Assembly (NCBI GenBank): GCA_029784825.1
Contig: JAFMAU010000043.1
Span: 1-15,673 of the forward strand
Direction: 5' to 3'
Source of the DNA: Nitrososphaerota archaeon
GTDB taxonomy: Archaea; Thermoproteota; Nitrososphaeria; Nitrososphaerales; UBA183
DNA: 15,673 nt
Shown here: piece after piece, positions 1 to 7,700 of the stretch
Position numbering within the stretch: position 1 is the first letter of the stretch
How the letters are laid out: the number at the start of each line of letters is the position of its first letter
Position numbers and translations under genes: made by a program
The notes under the pieces: model-generated
The model's database searches: none
What the model saw: the letters and a program-made list of their open reading frames with translations, nothing else
What the model was told of the DNA's origin: nothing

Positions 1-77
1 GTGGGATTCGAACCCACGAACCCCTGAGGGACGAGGTCCTAAGCCTCGCGCCGTTGACCAGGCTGGGCGACCCCCGC
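1..77 (-). tRNA. tRNA-Leu (anticodon UAG), 3' end cut by the window edge
   Basis: Read on the minus strand, the gene starts at 77 with the acceptor strand GCGGGGG. It has a D arm closed by GCC/GGC, a 5-bp anticodon stem CGAGG/CCTCG (44-48 with 32-36), and a 7-base loop CTTAGGA with anticodon TAG at 39-41. A long variable arm (CCC-TCA-GGG core) makes it class II, as expected for leucine. The T arm GTGGG-TTCGAAT-CCCAC ends at position 1. The 3' acceptor strand lies outside the window. The anticodon loop is a normal 7 bases, so no intron sits at the usual archaeal position 37/38. It should read CUA and possibly other CUN codons. Confidence 0.93.
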
Positions 78-101
78 GTCGCACTTCATGCTTGCAACTG
101 A

Positions 102-110
102 AACTATAAC
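102..110 (-). promoter_or_regulatory. TATA-like box for tRNA-Leu
   Basis: The minus strand reads GTTATAGTT, centred about 29 bases before the first tRNA base. This is the usual distance for an archaeal TATA box when transcription starts at or just before the mature 5' end. It is an AT-rich island in GC-rich surroundings. Confidence 0.6.
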
Positions 111-167
111 GGTTTGCCAGCCACCGCGAGGATTCCCTCGACAAGACTTACTCAGGAATCCGCCGGC

Positions 168-467
168 CTAGCGCCCCCTCTTCCTGCGCTTCTCCTCGTC
201 ATTCTTCAGCTTCTTCTCCCTCTCGGCTTTCCTCTTCTTGTCGAAATCGCCGAGGGGAGCCTCCGATTCCACGAACCCGTGGTAGATCTCAAGCGTGCGC
301 TTCACGACTGCCTCGGTCGCCTCGCTCCTGCTCGGGAATCTCACCGACAGGTTCCTCCTGTCCAGGACGACGTATTCGAACCCCTGGTGCCTCTTCAACT
401 CCTCGATGGCCTGCTCCATGGCGTATTCGTTCCCGAACAGACCCCTGACCTCCCAGACCTTGCCCAT
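168..467 (-). CDS. small basic-tailed protein of unknown function (99 aa)
   Basis: I do not recognise this family. The frame runs from ATG at 467 to TAG at 168-170. Residues 1-68 look like a compact alpha/beta domain: it opens MGKVWEVRGLFGN, has an acidic helix (about 17-27), a beta-like stretch EYVVLDRRNLSVRF, and another helix (about 46-63). The last 25 or so residues are a highly charged Lys/Arg/Glu tail ending KRRKRGR, probably disordered and able to touch nucleic acid. It lies 33 bases downstream of the DUF255 gene on the same strand. A TATA-like box ending at the DUF255 stop could give it its own leaderless transcript. That the gene is real is likely from its codon composition and start context; a function cannot be given. 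Confidence 0.7.
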   Translation of the reverse strand: MGKVWEVRGLFGNEYAMEQAIEELKRHQGFEYVVLDRRNLSVRFPSRSEATEAVVKRTLEIYHGFVESEAPLGDFDKKRKAEREKKLKNDEEKRRKRGR

Positions 468-490
468 GGCTCATCGCGCAGCCTTTGCCA

Positions 491-500
491 GGATAAAACG
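491..500 (-). promoter_or_regulatory. possible TATA-like box for the 99-aa gene
   Basis: The minus strand reads CGTTTTATCC, centred about 28 bases before the ATG at 467 and directly after the stop codon of the upstream gene. If used, it would give a leaderless or nearly leaderless mRNA. The alternative is read-through from the DUF255 gene. Confidence 0.4.
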
Positions 501-2579
501 CTAACCCCTGGCTATCCCGAGCTGCATCTCCAACTCAGCGGGGCTCCTGGCGGGAAGCTTGCAAGAGAAGTTCTGGCAGACGTATGCCACGGGCTCGGAG
601 CGCGGGGTCCGCCCCTCGGCCAGCGGCGTGAGCGCCGAAAGGGAGTCTCGATTTTCACCGTCCAAGACGAACGAGGTGGTGTCCGGAAGGAAGCTCTTTC
701 GGAGCCCGCCGAGAAACGGGTCCGCCTTGCCGCGGCTCTTGGCGGAGACCACGACTTCTCTGGTGCCGTTGACCAAGGAATCCACGGACAGCAGCATGAA
801 CGGATGGCTGGTTGGCGCCTTCTCAACCTCCGGAGCGAACCTCCGGAGTGCCTTGTCGGCAGACCGCCTGAACCTCGCATTGTCCGTTATCGCCGACAGC
901 CGCTGCAACAGCATGACGGCAGCCGAGTTTCCCGAGGGCGTTGGGCCGTCGTACGATTCCACCATCCGGGCGGGCAACTCCGTCGCGCTCATGAAGAATC
1001 CTCCTCCGGCGTCTTCAAACAGGTTCAGCATCCTCTCTGCCAGGGCGACCGACTCTTTCAGCCAACGCGGGTCTGAGGTCGCCCCGAAGAGGTCGAGCAG
1101 ACCGATGCCGAGAAAGGAGTAGTCCTCCAAGGTGGCCGGGACTCCAGCCTCACCGCCAGCATACCTCCTCTGCAGGGCCCCGTCCTTGACGCTTCTCGTG
1201 AGCACAAAAGCCGCTGCCTTCTCCGCCGCCCTCCGATAGCCCGCATCGCCGAACACCTCAGACGCCTGCGCAAGTGCGGAGATGGCGAGTCCGTTCCACG
1301 ACGTCAGAATCTTTGTGTCTGTGGCGGGCCTGGGCCTCTCCAGTCGGGCCCCGTAGAGCGCGGCCCTGGACTTCGCCAGGTCATCGACGGTCTGGGCAGA
1401 CGTCAACCCGAACTTCGAGGCGGTGTCCTCGATTGACTCGGCGAGATGGAGGATTGACCTTCCGCCTTCGAAGTTCCCGTTCCTGGTGACTCCATACGCG
1501 TAACGGAATCGCTCTGCTTCCCTCTCGCCGAGAACCGCTCCGATTTCGTCTGGGGTCCAAGCGTAGTAGATGCCCTCGCCCTGCTCCGTATCGGCATCCT
1601 GGGCGGAGTAGAACCCGCCGTCCGGGGCCTCCAGTTCGGCAATCATCCAGGCGAGCGTGCCCTTGGCGACCTCGGCAAATCCTTCGTCGTCGGTGGCTTG
1701 GTAGGCATGGAGGTACGCCGCCGCCAGCAGGGCGTTGTCGTAGAGCATCTTCTCGAAGTGAGGGACAAGCCAGACCCTGTCGGTGGAGTACCTGTGGAAC
1801 CCGCCGCCCAGATGGTCGTGTATGCCTCCGGAAGCCATCGCCTGCAGGCTCTTCACGACCACTCTGAGGGCAAGTTCCTTCCGAGCCCTGAAGTGGTATC
1901 TCAGCATGAATTCCAGGGAAAGCGGCAGGGGGAACTTCGGAGCGCCTCCGAATCCGCCGTGTTCGGCGTCGAATGACGCAGCCAGCGACTCAAAGGCATC
2001 ATCCAGCAGGGTGGAGGAGACGGAGCCTCCGCCCGGGGTCGTCAGCGCCTTCCCGAGTTCCGTGTGGACGCGGTTCGCCTGGTCAGTCACCTCGGCCCTG
2101 TTGTCCTTCCACAGCTTGGCCACGAACTCGAGGACCTGCCTGAAGCTCGGCATCCCGTATCTCGGCTCCGGGGGGAAGTAGGTCCCACCGTAGAACGCCT
2201 TCAAATCGGGAGTGAGGAAGACAGTCAATGGCCAGCCTCCCTGGCCAGTCAATCCCTGGACGGCCGACATGTAGTAGCTGTCGACGTCCGGTCTCTCCTC
2301 CCTATCGACCTTGATTGGAATGAAGTTCTTGTTGATGAAGTCGGCAGTCTTCCTGTCCTCGAATGATTCCTTTCTCATTCGGTGGCACCAGTGGCAGGTC
2401 GAATACCCGATGCTCAGAAGTATGGGTTTGCCGTCGTTCTTAGCCCGTCTGAACGCATCGTCACCCCACGGATACCAGTATGTCGCGTTGAACGCATGCT
2501 GAAGAAGGTACGGGCTCTTCTCGTTTGCCAGCCCGTTCGGTCCAACGCGTCCTTGCGCGCTCTCCGGTCTTCCGGACAA
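501..2579 (-). CDS. DUF255 / thioredoxin-domain protein, YyaL/SPATA20 family
   Basis: This 692-residue protein has the full length usual for the family. The N-terminal thioredoxin-like domain (about 18-175) carries the hallmark [11 protein letters not shown] (19-29), the [10 protein letters not shown] stretch, and the motif STCHWCH with cysteines 62 and 65. These are followed by KESFED and [14 protein letters not shown]. The rest resembles the alpha/alpha-barrel (six-hairpin glycosidase-like) part, with [19 protein letters not shown] and a closing [13 protein letters not shown] segment. The family is widespread, but its biochemical role is poorly settled; a redox or sugar-related function is suggested only by the folds. 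No signal peptide is seen, so it is probably cytosolic. The frame is closed by TAA at 2607-2609 and contains no ATG before the family core. The best start is TTG at 2579, about 29 bases after a TATA-like box, which suggests a leaderless mRNA. Confidence 0.9.
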   Translation of the reverse strand: MSGRPESAQGRVGPNGLANEKSPYLLQHAFNATYWYPWGDDAFRRAKNDGKPILLSIGYSTCHWCHRMRKESFEDRKTADFINKNFIPIKVDREERPDVDSYYMSAVQGLTGQGGWPLTVFLTPDLKAFYGGTYFPPEPRYGMPSFRQVLEFVAKLWKDNRAEVTDQANRVHTELGKALTTPGGGSVSSTLLDDAFESLAASFDAEHGGFGGAPKFPLPLSLEFMLRYHFRARKELALRVVVKSLQAMASGGIHDHLGGGFHRYSTDRVWLVPHFEKMLYDNALLAAAYLHAYQATDDEGFAEVAKGTLAWMIAELEAPDGGFYSAQDADTEQGEGIYYAWTPDEIGAVLGEREAERFRYAYGVTRNGNFEGGRSILHLAESIEDTASKFGLTSAQTVDDLAKSRAALYGARLERPRPATDTKILTSWNGLAISALAQASEVFGDAGYRRAAEKAAAFVLTRSVKDGALQRRYAGGEAGVPATLEDYSFLGIGLLDLFGATSDPRWLKESVALAERMLNLFEDAGGGFFMSATELPARMVESYDGPTPSGNSAAVMLLQRLSAITDNARFRRSADKALRRFAPEVEKAPTSHPFMLLSVDSLVNGTREVVVSAKSRGKADPFLGGLRKSFLPDTTSFVLDGENRDSLSALTPLAEGRTPRSEPVAYVCQNFSCKLPARSPAELEMQLGIARG

Positions 2580-2603
2580 GAGAGACCATTTTCTTCGGCG
2601 GGG

Positions 2604-2612
2604 CTTTTATGA
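2604..2612 (-). promoter_or_regulatory. TATA-like box for the DUF255 gene
   Basis: The minus strand reads TCATAAAAG, centred near 2608, about 29 bases before the TTG start at 2579. It supports that start and a leaderless transcript. An ATG at 2589 lies closer but is in the wrong frame. Confidence 0.5.
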
Positions 2613-2737
2613 TTATCTTGATCGCACCGCCGGATGAGGCGCTGGCGGGGAGTACCGGAGGGTCGGCCCCAAAATTCGCCACCGAGCTCCGGCCGCGGGA
2701 TTCCGGCAGCTTCCGCGGAACCTCTGAAGCGAATTCA

Positions 2738-2749
2738 TTAATATATTAA
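2738..2749 (+). promoter_or_regulatory. palindromic TATA region of the marR operon, candidate MarR operator
   Basis: TTAATATATTAA is a perfect 12-base palindrome and the only strongly AT-rich run between the divergent genes. Its centre is about 28 bases before the MarR ATG, the right place for a TATA box serving a start near the ATG. MarR dimers bind short palindromes and often repress their own promoter, so occupancy here would block TBP. The TATA role is well supported by position; the operator role is inference. Confidence 0.55.
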
Positions 2750-2757
2750 GCATCTCC

Positions 2758-2763
2758 GAGGTG
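2758..2763 (+). promoter_or_regulatory. Shine-Dalgarno-like site before marR
   Basis: GAGGTG matches the archaeal anti-SD complement and lies 8 bases before the ATG at 2772. It can only act if transcription starts upstream of it, whereas the TATA palindrome predicts a start nearer the ATG. The two signals therefore disagree on whether the mRNA has a leader. Confidence 0.4.
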
Positions 2764-2771
2764 GGGTCTTC

Positions 2772-3242
2772 ATGAGAGGAGGCGGCCCACGGGAGCGAAG
2801 TGCTCCAGGGTCGGAGGATCTGGTGCTGTGGCAGAGCATCAGAAGCATCTACCGCAAGGTGCTCAAGAGACTGAACGCCAGGCTCGCCCGCGAGAAGATT
2901 ACCTTTTCGCAGTACGGCGTCCTGCTCGCCCTCTCCCGCGAAGGGCCGACGCAGATGAACAAGCTCGGAGAGCACATGCTCGTCGCCCCCGCCAACGTCA
3001 CTGGGTTGATCGACCGGATGAGCAAGAAGGGCTACGTGAGGAGAAGGAGAGACCTCCGCGACCGCAGGCTCTTCGTGGTCGAACCCACGGAGGACGGGGC
3101 CAGGCTCTTTCGGAGCATATCGTCAAGGTTCAGGCAGTATGTGGGCAGGCTCGGCGCTGAACTCACCGACGAAGAGCTGCTGGTCACCCTGAAAGCGCTC
3201 GAGAAGGTGCTGCGGGCGGTCGAGGCGGAGGAGGAAATCTAG
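2772..3242 (+). CDS. MarR-family winged-helix transcriptional regulator
   Basis: The protein is 156 residues, normal for MarR. A dimerisation helix (about 18-40) leads into the winged helix: FSQYGVLLALS (45-55), MNKLGEHMLVAPANVTGLIDRM (62-83, containing the recognition helix), and the basic wing DRRLFVVEPTEDG (97-109), which is the family signature. The C-terminal helices would complete the dimer interface. MarR proteins usually repress an adjacent transporter and release DNA on binding small phenolic or lipophilic ligands, or on cysteine oxidation. There is no cysteine here, so ligand binding is more likely than thiol sensing. The MFS exporter begins 5 bases after its stop, so the pair is almost certainly one regulated efflux unit. 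The first 15 residues are Gly/Arg-rich and not typical of the family. Confidence 0.9.
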   Translation: MRGGGPRERSAPGSEDLVLWQSIRSIYRKVLKRLNARLAREKITFSQYGVLLALSREGPTQMNKLGEHMLVAPANVTGLIDRMSKKGYVRRRRDLRDRRLFVVEPTEDGARLFRSISSRFRQYVGRLGAELTDEELLVTLKALEKVLRAVEAEEEI

Positions 3243-3247
3243 CGCGG

Positions 3248-4720
3248 ATGCAGTACAAGTGGACCGTCCTCACCGTCACCACCGTCGGCGTGCTGATGAG
3301 CGGCATCGACTCCAGGATAGTGGTGATCGGCCTGCCGACGGTGGCCGCAGCCCTGAAGGCGGACGCGGAGCAGGCAATCTGGTTCACCCAGGCGTACACC
3401 ATAGGCAGCACCATCGCCCTGCTCTTCATCGGACGGGTGAGCGACATGTTCGGAAGAGTGAAGATCTACAGCCTGGGCTTCTCCATCTTCACCGTCGGCT
3501 CTCTGCTGACCGCCCTCTCGCCGTCGCCAACATTCTTCATTCTCGCCAGGGTCTTTCAGGGCCTGGGTTCGGCGGCTCTCTTCGCCAACAGCGCAGCCAT
3601 AATCACTGACGCGTTTCCGTCGGGGGAGCTGGGCCTCGCCCTGGGAACGAACCAGATCGCCTTCAGGGCGGGCTCCATGGCGGGCCTCACGGTCAGTGGC
3701 CTGATCCTTGCACTGGTCGACTGGAGGTATCTCTTCTACATCAACGTCCCGATCGGGGTCTTCGGCACTGTCTGGGCGAGCAGGCGCCTCAAGGAAGTGG
3801 GAGCCTCCGACAGGCGTGCGCCCATGGACTGGACGGGCTTCGTTTCCTTCACGTCCTTCATCACGTCGCTGCTCCTGTGCCTCAGCTTCGCCGCCTATGG
3901 GCTAGCCGACGAGTCTGTCGTGGTCGTTCTCGCGGTGGTCTCGGCGGTGTCCATCGCCTGTTTCGCCTATGTTGAGAGGCGCAAGCGTGACCCGCTCCTT
4001 GACCTGAGGCTGCTGCGGATCAGAGAGTTCGCGGGCGGAGTGACAGCGCAGACCCTGAACTCTATGGCGTTCGGCGCCTTCCTGCTTCTGATTAGCCTCT
4101 ACCTTCAGCTGGTCCAGGGAGAGTCACCTCTGCAGGCGGGCATCTCGGTGCTTCCGTTCGACGTCGCGTTCCTGTTCGTCGGACCGGTCAGCGGGAGGCT
4201 CTCGGACAGGCACGGGGTGCTGCCGTTCGCAACGGCGGGGCTGTCCATAACCAGCCTCGCGCTCTTCCTCTTCTCCACTCTGAGCCCCTCCGCTCCCTAT
4301 GCCACCATCGTGGTCTATCTCGTCATCTGCGGCGTGGGGATGGGTCTCTTCACCTCCCCCAACATCAGCTCGATCATGGGTTCCGTCCCTCCCTCCCGGC
4401 GTGGTGTGGCTTCGGGGCTGCGCGCGACCATGTTCAACGTCGGGCTGACGCTCAGCTTCAACCTGGTGATACTCGTCCTCGCCTTCTCCCTCCCGTACTC
4501 CCTCATCACCGCAGTCATCTCCTCGGGCAACGTGGCAGCCATACCGGAGGCCACGAGGCTGCTCTTTTCGCAGGGACTCGACAGGGTCTACCTCACGCTG
4601 GCCGTGTTGAACACTGTCGCGCTGGCTCCATCTCTTCTGAGGGGCAAGAGGGAGAACAAATGGCCTGGGGGGACGGGAAATTCAAATACGACGCCAGCGG
4701 GCTCCGAGCCAACCGACTAG
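3248..4720 (+). CDS. MFS transporter, DHA2-type 14-helix drug/proton antiporter
   Basis: This 490-residue membrane protein shows about 14 hydrophobic segments, the DHA2 (EmrB/QacA) arrangement. Helix 1 carries GIDSRIVVIGLPTVAAAL (19-36), equivalent to the LD-x-TIVNVALP motif of this family. The loop after helix 2 holds MFS motif A, GRVSDMFGRVK (62-72). A motif C-like region near 142-150 is followed by DWRYLFYINVPIG (158-170), very typical of DHA2. The family exports hydrophobic drugs, dyes or metabolites in exchange for protons; the substrate cannot be read from sequence. It lies between a MarR regulator (5-base gap) and aconitase (1-base gap), so the three may be cotranscribed. That leaves open an organic-acid-related substrate, though this is only contextual. 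A purine-rich GGAGGAGG at 3227-3234 precedes the ATG by 13 bases. Confidence 0.92.
   Translation: MQYKWTVLTVTTVGVLMSGIDSRIVVIGLPTVAAALKADAEQAIWFTQAYTIGSTIALLFIGRVSDMFGRVKIYSLGFSIFTVGSLLTALSPSPTFFILARVFQGLGSAALFANSAAIITDAFPSGELGLALGTNQIAFRAGSMAGLTVSGLILALVDWRYLFYINVPIGVFGTVWASRRLKEVGASDRRAPMDWTGFVSFTSFITSLLLCLSFAAYGLADESVVVVLAVVSAVSIACFAYVERRKRDPLLDLRLLRIREFAGGVTAQTLNSMAFGAFLLLISLYLQLVQGESPLQAGISVLPFDVAFLFVGPVSGRLSDRHGVLPFATAGLSITSLALFLFSTLSPSAPYATIVVYLVICGVGMGLFTSPNISSIMGSVPPSRRGVASGLRATMFNVGLTLSFNLVILVLAFSLPYSLITAVISSGNVAAIPEATRLLFSQGLDRVYLTLAVLNTVALAPSLLRGKRENKWPGGTGNSNTTPAGSEPTD
4679..4690 (+). promoter_or_regulatory. weak AT-rich island that might be an acnA promoter
   Basis: AAATTCAAATAC lies inside the end of the transporter gene, centred about 37 bases before the acnA ATG. 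At the usual archaeal spacing it would place a start near 4711 and give an 11-base leader. It is the only AT-rich run nearby, but constrained by coding sequence, so this is a weak call. Confidence 0.25.
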
Positions 4721-4721
4721 G

Positions 4722-7700
4722 ATGCAAAACGAACTTTCTGAAGCCAGACAGAAGATGGACACTCCCTACGGCAGGGCACTGGTCTTCAACGCCCAGTCGC
4801 TCAAGGCGCGCGGGTACGAAGTCGAGAGGCTGCCCTACTCGGTCAAGGTACTGCTCGAGAACGCCCTCAGGCACGCCGACAAGGTGGCCGGGGCGGAGGA
4901 GGCTGCACGGAGCCTGCTCGAGTGGCCGAGGAGAACGGGCGGTGAACTCCCGCTGATGCCGTTCAGGGTGCTGCTCCAGGACTACACCGGGGTGCCCCTG
5001 GTCGTGGACCTGGCCGCGATGAGGGACGCTGCGGCGGCTTCAGGGTTGAGCGCCAAGCTCGTGAACTCGAAGATCCCGGTCGACCTGATAATCGACCATT
5101 CCGTACAGGTCGACGCCTGGAGCAGCGAAGGCGCGTTCGACACGAACCTGGAGAGGGAGTACGAGCGGAATTCAGAGCGCTATTCGCTGCTGAAGTGGGC
5201 GCAGACCGCATTCGGAGGGATGCGGGTCTTCCCACCAGGAAAGGGGATCTGCCACCAGGTGAACCTGGAGTACCTCTCCAAGGTGGTGGCCACCTCGGAC
5301 GACGCCGGCGTGCTCCAGGCATTCCCGGACACAGTCCTTGGGACGGACTCCCACACCACGATGGTGAACGGCATGGGGGTCCTGGGCTGGGGAGTCGGAG
5401 GGATAGAGGCCGAGGCCGTCATGCTTGGGGAGCCCTACCACATGCCGATACCTGAGGTCCTCGGAGTCAAACTCACCGGAAGCCTGCAGGAAGGGGTGAC
5501 GCCTACGGACATGGTGCTCGCCGTGACGGAGAGGCTGCGAGAGAAGAGCGTGGTCGGCAAGTTCGTTGAGTACTTCGGCGACGGATACGGGAATCTGACG
5601 GTCCCCGACAGGGCGACGCTGGGGAACATGTCTCCAGAATACGGCGCAACCGTCGGGTACAGCCCGGTCGACGAAGCGACCCTCGCCTATCTCCTCGGCA
5701 CGGGAAGGGAGAAATCCCACGTCGAGTTCGTGAGGAAGTACGCAACGGAGACAGGACTGCTCCGTTCCGGCAGCGAACCGAAGTACTCGGAAGTGCTCGT
5801 CATAGACCTGGACAAGGTGGAACCGTCCATCGCGGGCCCGAGGAACCCAGAGGAAAGGCGGCCGCTCAGGTCGGTGCCTGCCTTCGCGAAGACCTTCCTC
5901 GCCGAGTACCGAAGGGCGGCGAGTCCAAGTCCTCAGACGGCGGTCCCCACCTCCTCCGGGGCCCAATCGACCCTCCAACGCGGCCGCGAAGCGGACGCCC
6001 TCGAAGACGGCGCGGTTGTGATCGCCGCCATAACAAGCTGCACCAACACCTCCAACCCGACCGTCATGGTGGGGGCTGGTCTCCTCGCCAAGAAGGCTGT
6101 CGAGGCCGGACTGAGCCCCAAGCCGTGGGTGAAGCGGAGCCTCGCGCCCGGTTCGACGGTGGTCACGGACTACCTCAACAACTCTGGACTGCTTCCTTAC
6201 CTCGACAGGCTCGGCTTCAACGTCGTGGGATACGGCTGCACGACGTGCATTGCCGAAGGAACGCCCATCTTGTTGGCTAACGGCACTGCCAGACCCATCG
6301 AGAGTATACCAGCAGAAGGCGGTGCTTTGGTATTTGGTCCCACCGCCAAGGGCAGGTTAGGAATCGCCCGACAATCAGTGCTCATGGAGAAGGGTATGCG
6401 CGACTGTATCAGAATCGTGCTGCAGGATGGACGATCGCTGATTTGCACACCAGACCACAAGATTCTCCGTTCAGACGGGTGTTGGGTCAGGGCGGATGAA
6501 CTCGTACTAGGGAAGGATCGCGTAATCGTAGGGCTTGAAGGGCCTCTTGACAATCCAGGCGACGACGAATCTAGTTATGTTCTACACGCGGACAATCTAG
6601 TCTTCAGAATGGATACGCAACAAGCTCGAGTTCGTACGCTGGCATTCGCACGATTGCTCGGCCATCTTCTCAACGATGGATCGATCAGTGCCTTAGGGCA
6701 GGGCCGGATGACCGCAGGCCAAGCTGTGGACCGTGAGATGATACTCAACGACGTAGAATTACTCACGGGGCTTCGACCGGCCGCCAATCGCTACGACGAT
6801 CGGAAATGGTCCATCATATTACCAATGGCGCTTACGAAGGCCATCATCGCACTGCGTGGCGTGCAGACGGGGAGGCGTATCGATCAGCCCCCCATACTTC
6901 CTGAGTTTGTGTGCCAGAATGATTGTCCCATGGCAGTGGTTCGGGAGTTCCTGGGTGGACTCTTTGGAGCCGATGGGCATGCGCCTACTCTGCATCGCTG
7001 GGGGAAGCGGGAAGAGGACGCGACCCTTGAACCACCGGCGTATTCTCAGAGCACCATTCCCGCCCATTTGGAGCAATCAAAGGAGATGATGCGCGAAGTA
7101 ATTCATCTATTGGCACGGTGCGGTGTCAAGACTGAAGGTGCAAGAGTATGCGAATATCCAACGCGTAGGAGCAGTTCGTCTTATGCCGCAGCTCGAGACG
7201 GTGTACCACGGATCGAAGTGCGCCTAGATTTGCCGGACGGCCTCTCTTTCATCGAACATGTGGGTTTCCGTTACAGTGTAGACAAGGCAATGCGTGCCAG
7301 TGCAGCTGCTGTGTACTGGCGCCTTGTGGAGGGTATCCAAAGACAGCGGCTCTGGATGGCGGCCCGCCTGGAAGAATTTCATAAAGACGAACCTGCGTTG
7401 TCATTTTCTCGGGCGCGACAGCTGGTAGCCGTATCATTGCTAGGTCACGAGACAGAGGACCCTTTGCCTCCAGTAGTGTCGCCTCATTATGCATTGCTTG
7501 AGGGTTACGACCGGTTCTCGCGTCTTCCAAGGGCGACTGACCGCAGATTCCAGCCGTTGCATCGCGAAAGTTGCAATTTCCTGTCACCTGTGACGTTGCT
7601 CAAGCAGCTTGGTGTGCGAGAGTGGTTCGCTCCGCTCCGACGTACGGCAAAGACTGAGCGCGGCAGGCGATACTGTGTAGAAAAGGAAGCGTTGACTCTA

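Noticed and set aside
32..48. An intron in tRNA-Leu
   Set aside because: The anticodon stem is a continuous 5 bp closing a standard 7-base loop, leaving no room for an intron at the canonical site.
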